Below are positions 1 through 8,453 of a DNA stretch of 64,000 nucleotides, piece by piece. Location of the stretch: assembly GCF_000344155.1 (NCBI RefSeq), contig NZ_BAOQ01000005.1, forward strand, positions 1 through 64,000, read 5' to 3'. Position 1 is the first letter of the stretch. Each line of letters opens with the position of its first letter. Both the position numbers and the translations under genes were made by a program. The notes beneath the pieces are model-generated. The model was not told the origin of the DNA. It did not search any database and was given only the letters and a program-made list of their open reading frames with translations. Source of the stretch: Gordonia paraffinivorans NBRC 108238. Lineage in GTDB: Bacteria; Actinomycetota; Actinomycetes; Mycobacteriales; Mycobacteriaceae.

Positions 1-248
1 CGGGCGCCAAGGCCATGGCGGTGGTCCGCGGCGAGGCCGACGCCTATGTGCATGCCGGCGGCCAGTACGAATGGGACTCGGCCGCGCCGGTCGCCGTCGC
101 GCGGGCCAAGGGGCTGTGGTGCGGGCGCATCGACGGCTCCGAACTGGTCTACAACAACGACGACACCTACCTGCCCGACCTGGTCATCTGCCGTCCGGAG
201 CTGACCGAGGCGATCCTCACGGTCACCAGCGGGGGCGCCGGCGGCTGA
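1..248 (+). CDS. cysQ: 3'(2'),5'-bisphosphate nucleotidase CysQ, 3' end only
   Basis: The frame is open from base 3 and only the last 81 codons are in the window. The product belongs to the inositol-monophosphatase superfamily, which removes a phosphate from PAP or PAPS and so supports sulfate assimilation. The visible part has the C-terminal hallmark WDSAAP (residues about 24-29 of the fragment), whose Asp is a metal ligand, preceded by GAKAMAVVRGEADAY and followed by YNNDDTYLPD, which closely resembles mycobacterial CysQ. The 5' end lies outside the window, so start, promoter and operon partners cannot be judged. The family is clear; the exact substrate preference is inferred. Confidence 0.88.
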   Translation, partial: GAKAMAVVRGEADAYVHAGGQYEWDSAAPVAVARAKGLWCGRIDGSELVYNNDDTYLPDLVICRPELTEAILTVTSGGAGG

Positions 249-451
249 CCCGCCCGTCCACCGGTTCGGCGAGCCCTGGGGGGTCGGTCACCCGGCCGGG
301 CTGTCACCGGGGCGCGGTGCGGAGCAGGTCGTAGAGCGTCGTGGTGCTGCTCGACGACGGTCGCGAGCACCGGTATCCGCCGTCCGGATCGCCCACGAGG
401 ACGAGGACCGTCCACGTGGACGGTTCACAGGAAGACGGCCGGCAGGACGAC

Positions 452-991
452 TCAGTGCGTCATCACGACCTTGATCACGACGATCGCGGTGGCGACCAGC
501 GTCACGACTGCCGAGGCGATCACCGTTGCGCGGCTGGACCTCTCGTTGTTGAGGCGGTCGATGACGAAGACCGTTCCGCCGATGCGCAGCAGGATCACGA
601 TCTCCGCGGCCAGTTGCGCGGTGCGCGGCTCGATCCAGCCGAGCCAGGCCATGGCCAGGATGAGGCACGGGACCGACGCCGAGGACAGGATCGGCACCGA
701 ATCCCGCAGGTGGTGCAGGATCTCCGACTTCGTCGGGTGGATCGCGCCCTGGTGCACCCGGCGGCCGACCGCCTCGGCGAAGACGTGGGCGACGAAGGTC
801 GAGGCCGCGGTGCCGAGCACGATGAGGATGCCGACGAAGTCATCGGTGAGGTGCAGCGGGATGAGCGCGGCCAGGATCAGGATGTTGCCGTAGATGTAGG
901 CGCTGATCCGGGGCGCGGCGTGTTCGCGGTCCAGGGGGCGGCTCCGCGAGAACAGTGGGCCGTGCAGCACCGTCCACGGGCGATTCATCAT
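452..991 (-). CDS. Five-helix integral membrane protein, unknown function
   Basis: A 179-residue protein I do not recognise. It has about five hydrophobic segments (around residues 30-50, 55-80, 95-120, 125-145 and 155-177) separated by short charged loops, the last helix ending almost at the C-terminus (VVMTH). It lies 13 bp after the lipoprotein gene on the same strand, so the two are probably co-transcribed. Two adjacent ATG codons (991 and 988) fit a start just past the upstream stop; an ATG at 1027 would overlap that gene by 23 bp. None has a strong Shine-Dalgarno sequence. Codon use is typical of the window, so it is likely a real gene. Confidence 0.7.
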   Translation of the reverse strand: MMNRPWTVLHGPLFSRSRPLDREHAAPRISAYIYGNILILAALIPLHLTDDFVGILIVLGTAASTFVAHVFAEAVGRRVHQGAIHPTKSEILHHLRDSVPILSSASVPCLILAMAWLGWIEPRTAQLAAEIVILLRIGGTVFVIDRLNNERSSRATVIASAVVTLVATAIVVIKVVMTH

Positions 992-1004
992 GCTGGAGAA
1001 CGTA

Positions 1005-1502
1005 TCAGCGTCCGGCCACCAGTTCATCGACGACGTCGGAGACCTTGTCGTCGGGTCGGCTCAGGCAGGTCACGGCCACCACCATCGCGACCTGCTCGGC
1101 GTTGTCCTTCACCCCGAGCGAGGTGACCGCCGCGGCACGCGCGGCGTCGTCGAGTTCGCGGAAGGCGCGGCAACTCATCTTCGCGGCCTGGCCGGCCGCC
1201 GGTGCGCCGGCAGATGTCGTCGCCGACCGGGGCGCGGAGGTCTTCGTGGCGGGTCCGGCACCCGGAGCCGAGGGCTCCGGGGTCGCGGCGGACCGCTCCG
1301 CGCTCGTGGACGTGGCCCGAGACGTCGACGCTGCCGAGGACGCCGGGGCGGGCGAGGAGATCGACGATGCGGGAGCGGAGGTCGTCGGCTCGGGGGTGGT
1401 CTCGTCGGACGAGCATCCGGCGAGCGTCACCGACAGCGCGGCGGCGACGGAGCAGGTGAGCAGGCCGGGACGGACACGGGTGCGGGCCGAAGACGTGGGC
1501 AT
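1005..1502 (-). CDS. Secreted lipoprotein with a small C-terminal domain (HdeA-like?)
   Basis: A 165-residue predicted lipoprotein. The N-terminus has an Arg-containing n-region, a hydrophobic core and the lipobox LAGC, so Cys at about residue 30 should be lipidated. A Ser/Thr/Ala/Pro-rich linker of some 75 residues follows, typical of cell-wall-spanning actinobacterial lipoproteins, then a compact domain with two Cys residues (MSCRAFREL and VAVTCLSR) that could form a disulfide. The spacing of these Cys in a short helical domain recalls HdeA-type periplasmic proteins, but this is only a resemblance. The ATG at 1502 follows a GAGAGG ribosome-binding site. The membrane-protein gene follows on the same strand. 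Confidence 0.75.
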   Translation of the reverse strand: MPTSSARTRVRPGLLTCSVAAALSVTLAGCSSDETTPEPTTSAPASSISSPAPASSAASTSRATSTSAERSAATPEPSAPGAGPATKTSAPRSATTSAGAPAAGQAAKMSCRAFRELDDAARAAAVTSLGVKDNAEQVAMVVAVTCLSRPDDKVSDVVDELVAGR

Positions 1503-1552
1503 GCGCGGAACCTCTCTGTTCTGTGCTGACGGAAGCGGATCGGGACGCGGGT

Positions 1553-3337
1553 CTACCGTCGTAATCCTGACAGCACGCCGGAGATCGCCGAGCGGATGTC
1601 GTCGACCTCGATGCGCATGAGGTCGTCGGCCGTCAGCGATTCGAGATCGCCGGTCGTGCTCAGCCGGTACTCGCGCTCCTCCTCCGCCGATTCGATGATG
1701 TTGCGGATGAAGCGGCCGTTGCCGGCGAGGTCGGTGGCGCGCCGGGCGCCCGGGCCCTCGCCGCGAACGTCGTGGTAGAGCGGGGCGCAGGCCTGTTCGA
1801 GTTCGGCCACCGCCTCCGGGGTGAGCACGGAATCGCGCCTGCGCGCGATGAACTCGCCGATCTGCGCCAACTCCCGGGGTGTATAGGACTCGAACCGCAC
1901 CCGGCGGGCGAACCGCGACGCCAGGCCGTCGTTGGAGGCCAGGAACCGGTCGATCTCGCCGTCGTACCCGGCGATGATCACCACCAGGCGGTCGCGGTCG
2001 TCCTCCATGCGCGCCAGCAGCGTGTCGACGGCCTCTCGGCCGAACGCGTCGCCGCCGGAGAGTCCCTGCTGGATCAGGGTGTAGGCCTCGTCGATGAACA
2101 GCACGCCGTCCATCGCGGAGTCGATGAGCGCGGAGGTCTTGATCGCCGTGCTGCCCAGGTGTTCGCCGACCATGTCGCGGCGCGAGGCCTCGACGACCTT
2201 GTCGGTCTTGATGAACCCCAGGCCGCAGTAGATCTTGGCGACGATCCGGGCCACCGTCGTCTTGCCGGTGCCGGGCGGCCCGGTGAACGCCAGATGGAGG
2301 CTGCGGGCCGTGGTGGACAGGCCCCGATCCGCGCGCACCCGCGCCAGCATCGCCGCGGACTGCAGCTTGGCGACCTGCTGCTTCACCGACTCGAGCCCGA
2401 TCTGTTCGGCGAGCTCGCGCTGCGCCTCGCCCACCAGTTCGTCGGCGCCGTCGCCGGTGTCCTCGCCGGAGGACACGAGGGTCGTCCCGCGTTCGGGCAC
2501 CGACCTCGGGTCCCACCTGTCGGTGCGGGCGGCGATCTCCTCGGCCGTCGTCGGGACGAGTTGCAGGCCCGGCGACTGCAGCGCCTGCACGGCCGCGGTC
2601 ATCGCGGGGTTGCGGGCGTAGGCCTGCTCGAACATCGCCTTGGCCTTCTCCTCGTGCCCCTGCGCGCGCAGCGCCATGCCGTAGACGTACATGGCCTCGG
2701 TCGAGCAGGTCGGCAGCGGACCGTCGACGGCGTTCTGCAGTCGGCGTATCCCCTCTCCGAGCATCCCGAGATGGACGCAGGCGATGCCGGCCATCAGGTC
2801 GCCCACCGCCTGCATGACGGGGTCGCCCCACCGGTCCGAGCGGGTGAGGGCCGTCAGCACGTCGGGCCACCGCTGCGTGCGGAGATGCAGCAGGGCGCGG
2901 ACGTAGTCGGTGATCGGCAGGCGATGTGCGGGCGGGATCTCGTCGAGCACCTCCTCGGCGCCGGCGAAGTCCGCGCCGCGGATCAGGCTCGCGGCGTAGG
3001 CGGCGGTCGCGTCCACGGCGGTCATCGCCGGGTATTCGATGTAGTAGCCGGTGTCCCACCGGCCGGCGAGCGTGCCCGGCGGCAGGCCCAGACGGCGCTG
3101 CTCGGCTCCGATCGACCCCCGGGCGCGGTACAGGCCGAGGATCACCTCGTCGGAGCGGTCGCCGCATGCCATCCGCCCGATCCAGGCGTCGCCCAGGGAG
3201 GAATCCCATTCGGTGGCCCGGGTGAAGGCCTTGGCCGCCTGGGCGGGATTGTTGATCGGTTCCTGGCCGTCGATGGGGATGTCGAGGCTCAGCACGCCCA
3301 GTTCGAAAAGCGCCCTCGCCTTGCGCACATCGGCCAT
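1553..3337 (-). CDS. eccA: Type VII secretion AAA+ ATPase EccA (CbxX/CfxQ family), orphan
   Basis: A 594-residue cytosolic ATPase of the ESX (type VII) secretion family. The first about 280 residues are helical, TPR-like repeats, the substrate-recognition half of EccA. The C-terminal AAA+ module has Walker A GPPGTGKT (about residues 350-357), Walker B VLFIDEAY (about 410) and the sensor/arginine region SRFARRVRF. The ATG at 3337 is preceded by a GGGGGA ribosome-binding site; the frame stays open upstream but that part lacks EccA-like sequence. EccA normally sits in an ESX locus with EccB-EccE, EsxA/B and PE/PPE or EspG genes, yet none is nearby: the neighbours are a lipoprotein gene and divergent purL. 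It may serve an ESX system elsewhere on the chromosome. Confidence 0.92.
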   Translation of the reverse strand: MADVRKARALFELGVLSLDIPIDGQEPINNPAQAAKAFTRATEWDSSLGDAWIGRMACGDRSDEVILGLYRARGSIGAEQRRLGLPPGTLAGRWDTGYYIEYPAMTAVDATAAYAASLIRGADFAGAEEVLDEIPPAHRLPITDYVRALLHLRTQRWPDVLTALTRSDRWGDPVMQAVGDLMAGIACVHLGMLGEGIRRLQNAVDGPLPTCSTEAMYVYGMALRAQGHEEKAKAMFEQAYARNPAMTAAVQALQSPGLQLVPTTAEEIAARTDRWDPRSVPERGTTLVSSGEDTGDGADELVGEAQRELAEQIGLESVKQQVAKLQSAAMLARVRADRGLSTTARSLHLAFTGPPGTGKTTVARIVAKIYCGLGFIKTDKVVEASRRDMVGEHLGSTAIKTSALIDSAMDGVLFIDEAYTLIQQGLSGGDAFGREAVDTLLARMEDDRDRLVVIIAGYDGEIDRFLASNDGLASRFARRVRFESYTPRELAQIGEFIARRRDSVLTPEAVAELEQACAPLYHDVRGEGPGARRATDLAGNGRFIRNIIESAEEEREYRLSTTGDLESLTADDLMRIEVDDIRSAISGVLSGLRR

Positions 3338-3545
3338 CGCGTCCCCCCGTCGATCGTGTGAAGTCGGCACCGGTGCCTCGTCGCGGGCGGCACCCCGGCC
3401 CCAGCGCCCGCCCGGACGCACCCGTGCAGCTCGGGTGACAGACTATCGCCAGACCGGGGTGTCTCCCGGTGCAGATCTCCCCAGCCGAGACCGTCTGCCG
3501 CGCCCCGTCGGTCGCGACGCCCCGGCCACGCCTAGACTGGTCAAG

Positions 3546-5843
3546 GTGAGTGCCCAGGTGGATACCGTCTCAGCCGCTGCCCAGACCCCGGACCATCCGC
3601 AACCGTTCCGCGAACTCGGTCTCAAGGACGACGAGTACACGCGCATCCGCGAGATCCTCGGCCGTCGGCCCACCGACGCCGAACTCGCCATGTACTCGGT
3701 GATGTGGTCCGAGCACTGCAGTTACAAGTCCTCCAAGGTCCACCTGCGCTACTTCGGTGAGACCACCACCGAGGAGATGCGCGCCGGGATGCTGGCCGGC
3801 ATCGGCGAGAACGCCGGCGTCGTCGACATCGGCGACGGCTGGGCGGTCACCTTCAAGGTCGAGTCGCACAACCACCCGAGCTACGTCGAGCCCTACCAGG
3901 GCGCGGCGACGGGCGTGGGCGGCATCGTCCGCGACATCATGGCGATGGGCGCGCGTCCGGTCGCGGTCATGGACCAGCTGCGCTTCGGCGCCGCCGACGC
4001 CCCCGACACCCGCCGCGTCGTCGACGGCGTGGTCCGCGGCATCGGCGGCTACGGCAACTCCCTGGGCCTGCCCAACATCGGCGGCGAGACCGTCTTCGAC
4101 GCCAGCTACGCCGGCAACCCGCTCGTCAACGCGTTGTGTGCGGGCGTCCTGCGAGTCGAGGACCTGCACCTGGCCTTCGCCTCCGGCGCCGGCAACAAGA
4201 TCATCCTGTTCGGCGCGCGCACCGGCCTCGACGGCATCGGCGGCGTGTCGGTGCTCGCCTCGGAGACCTTCGACGACGACGGCGACAATTCCGGGCCGAA
4301 CCGCAAGAAGCTGCCGAGCGTGCAGGTCGGCGATCCGTTCACCGAGAAGGTGCTCATCGAGTGCTGCCTCGAGCTGTACAAGGCGGGCCTCGTCGTCGGC
4401 ATCCAGGACCTCGGCGGCGCGGGTCTGTCCTGCGCCACCAGCGAGCTCGCCGCGGCCGGCGACGGCGGCATGCACATCGACCTGGAGAAGGTGCCGACCC
4501 GCGCCGAGGGAATGACTCCGGCCGAGGTGCTCTCCAGCGAGTCGCAGGAGCGCATGTGCGCGGTCGTCAAACCCGAGAACGTCGACGCCTTCCTCGAGGT
4601 CTGCCGTAAATGGGAGGTCCTGGCCACCGTCATCGGCGAGGTCACCGACGGCGACCGCCTGGTCATCGACTGGCACGGCGAGACCGTCGTCGACGTGCCG
4701 CCGCGCACCGTCGCCCACGACGGCCCGGTGTACGAGCGTCCGGTGGCGCGGCCCGAGTGGCAGGACACCGTCATCGCGTCGACGACCGAGCCGCTGCAGC
4801 GTCCGAGCACGCCCGAGAAACTGCGCGAGACGCTGCTGCACATGCTCGCCAGCCCGGCCCTGTGCAGCCGCAAGTTCATCACCGAGCAGTACGACCGCTA
4901 CGTCCGCGGCAACACCGTCCTCGCCGAGCATGCCGACTCCGGCATGATCCGCATCGACGAGCGGACCGGCCGCGGCATCGCCCTGGCGACCGACGCCTCG
5001 GGCCGCTACACGTTCCTCGACCCGTACCGGGGCGCGCAGCTCGCGCTGGCCGAGGCCTACCGGAACGTCGCGGTGTCGGGTGCCACCCCGCGCGCGGTCA
5101 CCAACTGCCTCAACTTCGGCTCGCCTGAGGATCCGGCCGTCATGTGGCAGTTCCAGCAGGCGGTCCGCGGCCTCGCCGACGGCTGCGCACAGCTCGGCAT
5201 CCCGGTCACCGGCGGCAACGTCAGCTTCTACAACCAGACCGGTTCGACCCCGATCCTGCCGACGCCGGTGGTCGGCGTGCTCGGCGTCATCGACGACGTG
5301 CACCGACGGATCCCCACCGGCTTCGGCACCGAGCCCGGTGAGACCCTGATCCTGCTCGGCGAGACCCGCGACGAGTTCGACGGCTCGATCTGGGCGCAGG
5401 TGGCCCATGACCATCTCGGCGGCGTCCCGCCGGAGGTCGACCTCGAGCGCGAGCGCCTGCTCGCGGAGATCCTGACCGCCGCCTCGCGCGACGGATTGGT
5501 CTCGGCCGCACACGATCTCAGCGAGGGCGGTCTCATCCAGGCCGTCGTCGAGTCGGCGCTCGCCGGTGAGACCGGGTGCCGGGTCCTGCTGCCGGAGGAT
5601 GCCGACCCGTTCGTCTGGCTGTTCTCCGAGTCGGCCGGCCGCGTCCTGGTCGCGGTGCCGCGCACCGAGGAATCCCGCTTCGTCGCGATGCTCGACGCCC
5701 GCGGCATGCCGTGGACCCGGATCGGCGTGGTGGACCAGGGCAGCGATTCGGTAGAGGTGCAGGACTACTTCTCCGTGCCGCTGACCGAACTGCGCGAGGT
5801 TCACGAGTCGACGCTTCCGCGCCTGTTCGGCGACGTCGTCTAG
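3546..5843 (+). CDS. purL: Phosphoribosylformylglycinamidine synthase subunit PurL
   Basis: This 765-residue small-type PurL is the ATP-dependent FGAM synthase subunit of purine biosynthesis and works with PurQ and PurS, which are not in the window. Conserved stretches include [12 protein letters not shown] near residue 60, the KVESHNHPS nucleotide-binding motif near 105, and [11 protein letters not shown] near 300. The GTG at 3546 matches the N-terminus of relatives (MSAQVDT). It has no clear Shine-Dalgarno sequence, but a TAGACT -10 box at 3533-3538 ends 7 nt before it, so the message is probably leaderless; GTG 3558 is an alternative. A strong hairpin follows the stop. The gene is divergent from eccA. 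Confidence 0.96.
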   Translation: MSAQVDTVSAAAQTPDHPQPFRELGLKDDEYTRIREILGRRPTDAELAMYSVMWSEHCSYKSSKVHLRYFGETTTEEMRAGMLAGIGENAGVVDIGDGWAVTFKVESHNHPSYVEPYQGAATGVGGIVRDIMAMGARPVAVMDQLRFGAADAPDTRRVVDGVVRGIGGYGNSLGLPNIGGETVFDASYAGNPLVNALCAGVLRVEDLHLAFASGAGNKIILFGARTGLDGIGGVSVLASETFDDDGDNSGPNRKKLPSVQVGDPFTEKVLIECCLELYKAGLVVGIQDLGGAGLSCATSELAAAGDGGMHIDLEKVPTRAEGMTPAEVLSSESQERMCAVVKPENVDAFLEVCRKWEVLATVIGEVTDGDRLVIDWHGETVVDVPPRTVAHDGPVYERPVARPEWQDTVIASTTEPLQRPSTPEKLRETLLHMLASPALCSRKFITEQYDRYVRGNTVLAEHADSGMIRIDERTGRGIALATDASGRYTFLDPYRGAQLALAEAYRNVAVSGATPRAVTNCLNFGSPEDPAVMWQFQQAVRGLADGCAQLGIPVTGGNVSFYNQTGSTPILPTPVVGVLGVIDDVHRRIPTGFGTEPGETLILLGETRDEFDGSIWAQVAHDHLGGVPPEVDLERERLLAEILTAASRDGLVSAAHDLSEGGLIQAVVESALAGETGCRVLLPEDADPFVWLFSESAGRVLVAVPRTEESRFVAMLDARGMPWTRIGVVDQGSDSVEVQDYFSVPLTELREVHESTLPRLFGDVV

Positions 5844-5866
5844 GACGCAGAATTCTCGTGTGATGC

Positions 5867-5895
5867 GTGAGGGCCCCGAAATCCGGGGCCCTCAC
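5867..5895 (+). terminator. Intrinsic terminator after purL
   Basis: A perfect 12-bp stem (5867-5878 with 5884-5895) closes a 5-nt loop, 24 bp after the purL stop. It is GC-rich with a weak T-poor tail, a common actinobacterial form. Confidence 0.75.
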
Positions 5896-6005
5896 GTATA
5901 TCGGCCGTGTATGCCGTTGGGAGGAATCTCGCTCGCGGAGGCGGGCGGTCGGGGGGTCTTCGGGTTACGCTCGCTCTCGTTCTCAGCCGAGCCGAAAGGG
6001 CGCAG

Positions 6006-6374
6006 ATGACCAATCCCTACGATCCGAACCAGCCGAATTGCGGTCCGGCGGGCTACGGACAGCAGCCGTACGGCGCCTATCCCGGTGGGCCTGCCTACGG
6101 TCCCGAGCCCGACAACAACCTCGTCTGGGCGATCCTGTCCACGGTGCTGTGCTGCCTGCCGACGGGCATCGTCGCGATCGTGAAGTCGACCTCGGTCAGC
6201 AAGCTCTGGGCGATGGGCGATTTCGCGGGCGCCCAGAAGGCGGCCGACGATGCCAAGAAGTGGGCACTGTGGGGTGCGATCGCCTCGGTCGTCTGCTGGG
6301 TTCTGTTCGTCATCGTCTATGTCCTCTTCTTCGTCATCCTGTTCGGCGCCGCGGCGTCGTCCTCGGCGTACTGA
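6006..6374 (+). CDS. CD225/dispanin-type small membrane protein
   Basis: A 122-residue protein with a Pro/Gly/Tyr/Gln-rich cytoplasmic head (residues 1-37) and two hydrophobic helices (about 40-62 and 90-118). The first helix begins LVWAILSTVLCCLPTGIVAIV, the signature of the CD225/dispanin (interferon-induced transmembrane) superfamily, with the double Cys. The loop between the helices carries the usual basic/alanine-rich segment (GDFAGAQKAADDAKKW). An AAAGGG ribosome-binding site lies before the ATG at 6006. Bacterial members have no settled role. A DUF2752 gene follows 34 bp downstream on the same strand, a pairing seen in other actinobacteria, which suggests a joint membrane function. Confidence 0.85.
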   Translation: MTNPYDPNQPNCGPAGYGQQPYGAYPGGPAYGPEPDNNLVWAILSTVLCCLPTGIVAIVKSTSVSKLWAMGDFAGAQKAADDAKKWALWGAIASVVCWVLFVIVYVLFFVILFGAAASSSAY

Positions 6375-6408
6375 GGTTGTCGGGCGAACCGAGGCCGAGG
6401 TCGGGACG

Positions 6409-6906
6409 GTGAGAGCCGGAGCAGACGACGCGGATGCGGTGAGCGCCGGGGTCGGGCCCCCGGGGCGGATCGCCTCTGTCGGCCGTCGACTGTCGACGCT
6501 CCCGGCGCATCGGGTACTCGGCCCGGCGGCCGTCCTTTTCGGTGTCGGGATGTGTTGCGCCGCAATCTGGTTCGGCGACCCGACCACGCCGGGCGGAGCG
6601 TTGCCGGCGTGCCCCACCAAGTTCTTCCTCGGGATCACCTGCCCGGGGTGCGGTATGCAGCGGGCGATCTACTCGCTCCTGCACGGTGATCTGGCGGCTG
6701 CGTTGCACTACAACGCGGTCGGCGTCATCGCACTCGCCCTGTTGCTCGTGAGTTTCGGGACCTACTGCCTGCGCCTGTGGACCGGTCGGCGGATCCGCGG
6801 CTGGCACAACCTGCGTTGGTCGGCGGTCGCCGTGCTCCTCGTGGTGATCGCGTGGTTCGTCGTCCGGAACATCCCGGTGCAGCCGTTCTGGTCCCTACAC
6901 GTCTGA
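6409..6906 (+). CDS. DUF2752 membrane protein
   Basis: A 165-residue protein with three hydrophobic segments (about residues 38-60, 97-122 and 138-158). The DUF2752 signature CPGCGMQRA lies at about residues 81-89, just before the second helix, preceded by PTKFFLGIT. The paired Cys could bind metal or form a disulfide, but no function is established for the family. The GTG at 6409 is the first start codon after the upstream stop; its ribosome-binding site is weak (GAGGTCGGG), so translation may be coupled to the CD225-like gene. The gene is convergent with the phosphodiesterase gene, with a large hairpin at the boundary. Confidence 0.82.
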   Translation: MRAGADDADAVSAGVGPPGRIASVGRRLSTLPAHRVLGPAAVLFGVGMCCAAIWFGDPTTPGGALPACPTKFFLGITCPGCGMQRAIYSLLHGDLAAALHYNAVGVIALALLLVSFGTYCLRLWTGRRIRGWHNLRWSAVAVLLVVIAWFVVRNIPVQPFWSLHV

Positions 6907-6948
6907 GACGACACCGGTCTGACTCTTCTCAGACCCGGGTCGTCTCAG
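6903..6948. terminator. Bidirectional terminator between convergent genes
   Basis: Two 20-nt arms (6903-6922 and 6929-6948) pair with two mismatches around a 6-nt loop rich in T and C. It lies exactly between two convergent stop codons, so it can serve both strands. Confidence 0.75.
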
Positions 6949-6960
6949 GTCGGGATCGTC

Positions 6961-7962
6961 TCAGGCGCGGGTCGTCGTCGGTCCGGGCCCGAGGCCGGTC
7001 GTGCGCCGCACCCAGCGGACGAGCCGTGATCCCGAATCGGTTCTCCCCGTCAGGGTATCGTCGTCGAGCCGCTCGAAGTCGAGTGCGGCGAGGGACTCCG
7101 GGTCGTCGGTCGTGATCTGGTCGACGCGGAGTTCGAGAAGCCGCCGGACCTCCCGGACGGTGTCGGGCACCACCCTGGTCACCGTGTAGCCGTCGACGCG
7201 CCGGTCGCGGGCATGGAATGCGTCGACCAGATCGACCCCGTTGCGGTCGGCCGCCAGGATCAGGCGGTTCTCCAGATAGATCATCTCCGCATCGGGCGAC
7301 GCGGACACCGCCCGGTCGACGAATCCCGCGTAGTCGCCGGAGCGGATGGCCGCATCGGCCGCACCGCGATGGCATGGGTCGTAACCGACGCGGATTCCCG
7401 GTGCCGCGGACGTCAGTCGCTCCACCGCCGCCGCGTCTCCGCACGACAGGATGTAATGCGAGGCGAAGGGGGCGACGCCGGCGGCGAAGATCTCGACGGC
7501 GCGGTCGTCGAGCGCCGCGGCGTCCTCCTTGAAATCCAGTTGGAGCAGGGCGTCGGGTGCGATCTCGATGCCGGTGAGGAGATCGGTGAGGTCCTCGAGG
7601 AGCAGCACGCGCTCGCCGGTCGGCCGTCCCCGGTTGTCGAGCAGCGTCTGCCCGCGGAGGTAGGAGGCGGGTAGGGCTGCGATGGCGCCGCTGCCGGTGG
7701 TGGCCCGGTCGATGCGGCGGTCGTGCAGCACCGCGAACCCGCGGTCGGCGTGGATGACCAGGTCGACCTCGACGGACGCGCCGAGTCGCATGCCCTCGAC
7801 GATGCGAGACGCGGTGAACGGCGGATCGTCGGCACGTCGGCGGCCACGGTGCCACTTGAGCATCGTCCGGTGTCCGCGGAAGTCGATGGAAAGCGGTGCC
7901 GAGGGATCTTTCGAGGGTCGGCCGGAGGCGCGGTCGGCGGGAGGCGGCGCGGGGTCGGACAT
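6961..7962 (-). CDS. Glycerophosphodiester phosphodiesterase family protein
   Basis: A 333-residue enzyme of the GDPD/PLC-like TIM-barrel family, which hydrolyses glycerophosphodiesters to glycerol 3-phosphate and an alcohol. Visible motifs are the first catalytic His and Arg in FRGHR/WHRGRR (about residues 28-43), the acidic metal ligands in VEVDLVIH (about 64) and the second His in VLHDRRIDRATTG (about 77), followed by barrel strands such as LLQLDFKED and a late ITTDDPE strand near 300. There is no signal peptide, so it is probably cytosolic. The GNAT gene lies 12 bp upstream on the same strand, suggesting a two-gene operon. The exact substrate cannot be read from the sequence. Confidence 0.82.
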   Translation of the reverse strand: MSDPAPPPADRASGRPSKDPSAPLSIDFRGHRTMLKWHRGRRRADDPPFTASRIVEGMRLGASVEVDLVIHADRGFAVLHDRRIDRATTGSGAIAALPASYLRGQTLLDNRGRPTGERVLLLEDLTDLLTGIEIAPDALLQLDFKEDAAALDDRAVEIFAAGVAPFASHYILSCGDAAAVERLTSAAPGIRVGYDPCHRGAADAAIRSGDYAGFVDRAVSASPDAEMIYLENRLILAADRNGVDLVDAFHARDRRVDGYTVTRVVPDTVREVRRLLELRVDQITTDDPESLAALDFERLDDDTLTGRTDSGSRLVRWVRRTTGLGPGPTTTRA

Positions 7963-7974
7963 GGCGGAGGGGAT

Positions 7975-8361
7975 TCAGTCTCGCTGCGTGCGGAGCCAGG
8001 CCAGCACGTCGGGCGTGACGGGCCGGGAGCTGTCGGCGTATTCGGGATGCTTGCCGAGGAAGGCCTTGACCAGCGGGCACACCCCGATGATCGCCAAGCC
8101 GCGGGCGCGGGCGTCGTCGAGGGCCTCGCGGACGAGGATCGTGGCGAGACCGCGCCCGCCGAAGGTCTCGTCGACCTCGGTGTGGAAGAAGACCCGCTCG
8201 GTCGGCGCCCCGTCCCGGTCCCGGTCGCGGTATTCGGCGAAGCCCGCAAGGGTGGCGGCGCCGTCGGCCGTCGTGCCGGGCTCGGACACGGTGATCTCGT
8301 AGCGACGTGCGGCAGGAAGGTCTGCGACCGCCGTCGGTGCACCGGTCTTGTCAGTGGTCAC
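7975..8361 (-). CDS. GNAT-family N-acetyltransferase (YjdJ-like)
   Basis: A 128-residue small acetyltransferase of the YjdJ/GCN5-CG type. The acetyl-CoA loop is FGGRGLATILV (about residues 74-84), followed by the family's C-terminal HPEYAD motif preceded by VCPLVKAFLGK. A paralogue with the same architecture is at 58421-58741. The GTG at 8361 gives the expected length; an upstream extension in the same frame lacks GNAT-like sequence. It probably forms an operon with the phosphodiesterase gene. The acceptor substrate is unknown. It diverges from the KstR-site-bearing oxidoreductase gene, so the operator at 8430-8443 lies in the shared intergenic region. Confidence 0.83.
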   Translation of the reverse strand: MTTDKTGAPTAVADLPAARRYEITVSEPGTTADGAATLAGFAEYRDRDRDGAPTERVFFHTEVDETFGGRGLATILVREALDDARARGLAIIGVCPLVKAFLGKHPEYADSSRPVTPDVLAWLRTQRD

Positions 8362-8429
8362 CCACCGGAGTCTGCCACGAACGCCGGCTGTCGACGAGGG
8401 CCGATTTGGCGGAACCCGCCGTCCGCTCC

Positions 8430-8443
8430 TGAAACGTGTTCTA
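8430..8443 (+). promoter_or_regulatory. KstR-type operator
   Basis: The 14-mer TGAAACGTGTTCTA fits the mycobacterial KstR consensus TNNAACNNGTTNNA at every fixed position. It overlaps the proposed -10 box (TAGTTT, 8442-8447) and ends 10 bp before the ATG at 8454, where a repressor would block transcription. Confidence 0.65.
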
Positions 8444-8453
8444 GTTTGAGGGC

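Noticed and set aside
1005..3209. A 734-codon frame containing the lipoprotein
   Set aside because: Only the last 166 codons, from ATG 1502 after a ribosome-binding site, carry a signal peptide and normal codon use; the rest overlaps eccA out of frame.
8424..8447. KstR-like site as a chance match
   Set aside because: Considered, but kept: all fixed positions match, it sits on a promoter, and a second match occurs before another redox gene.
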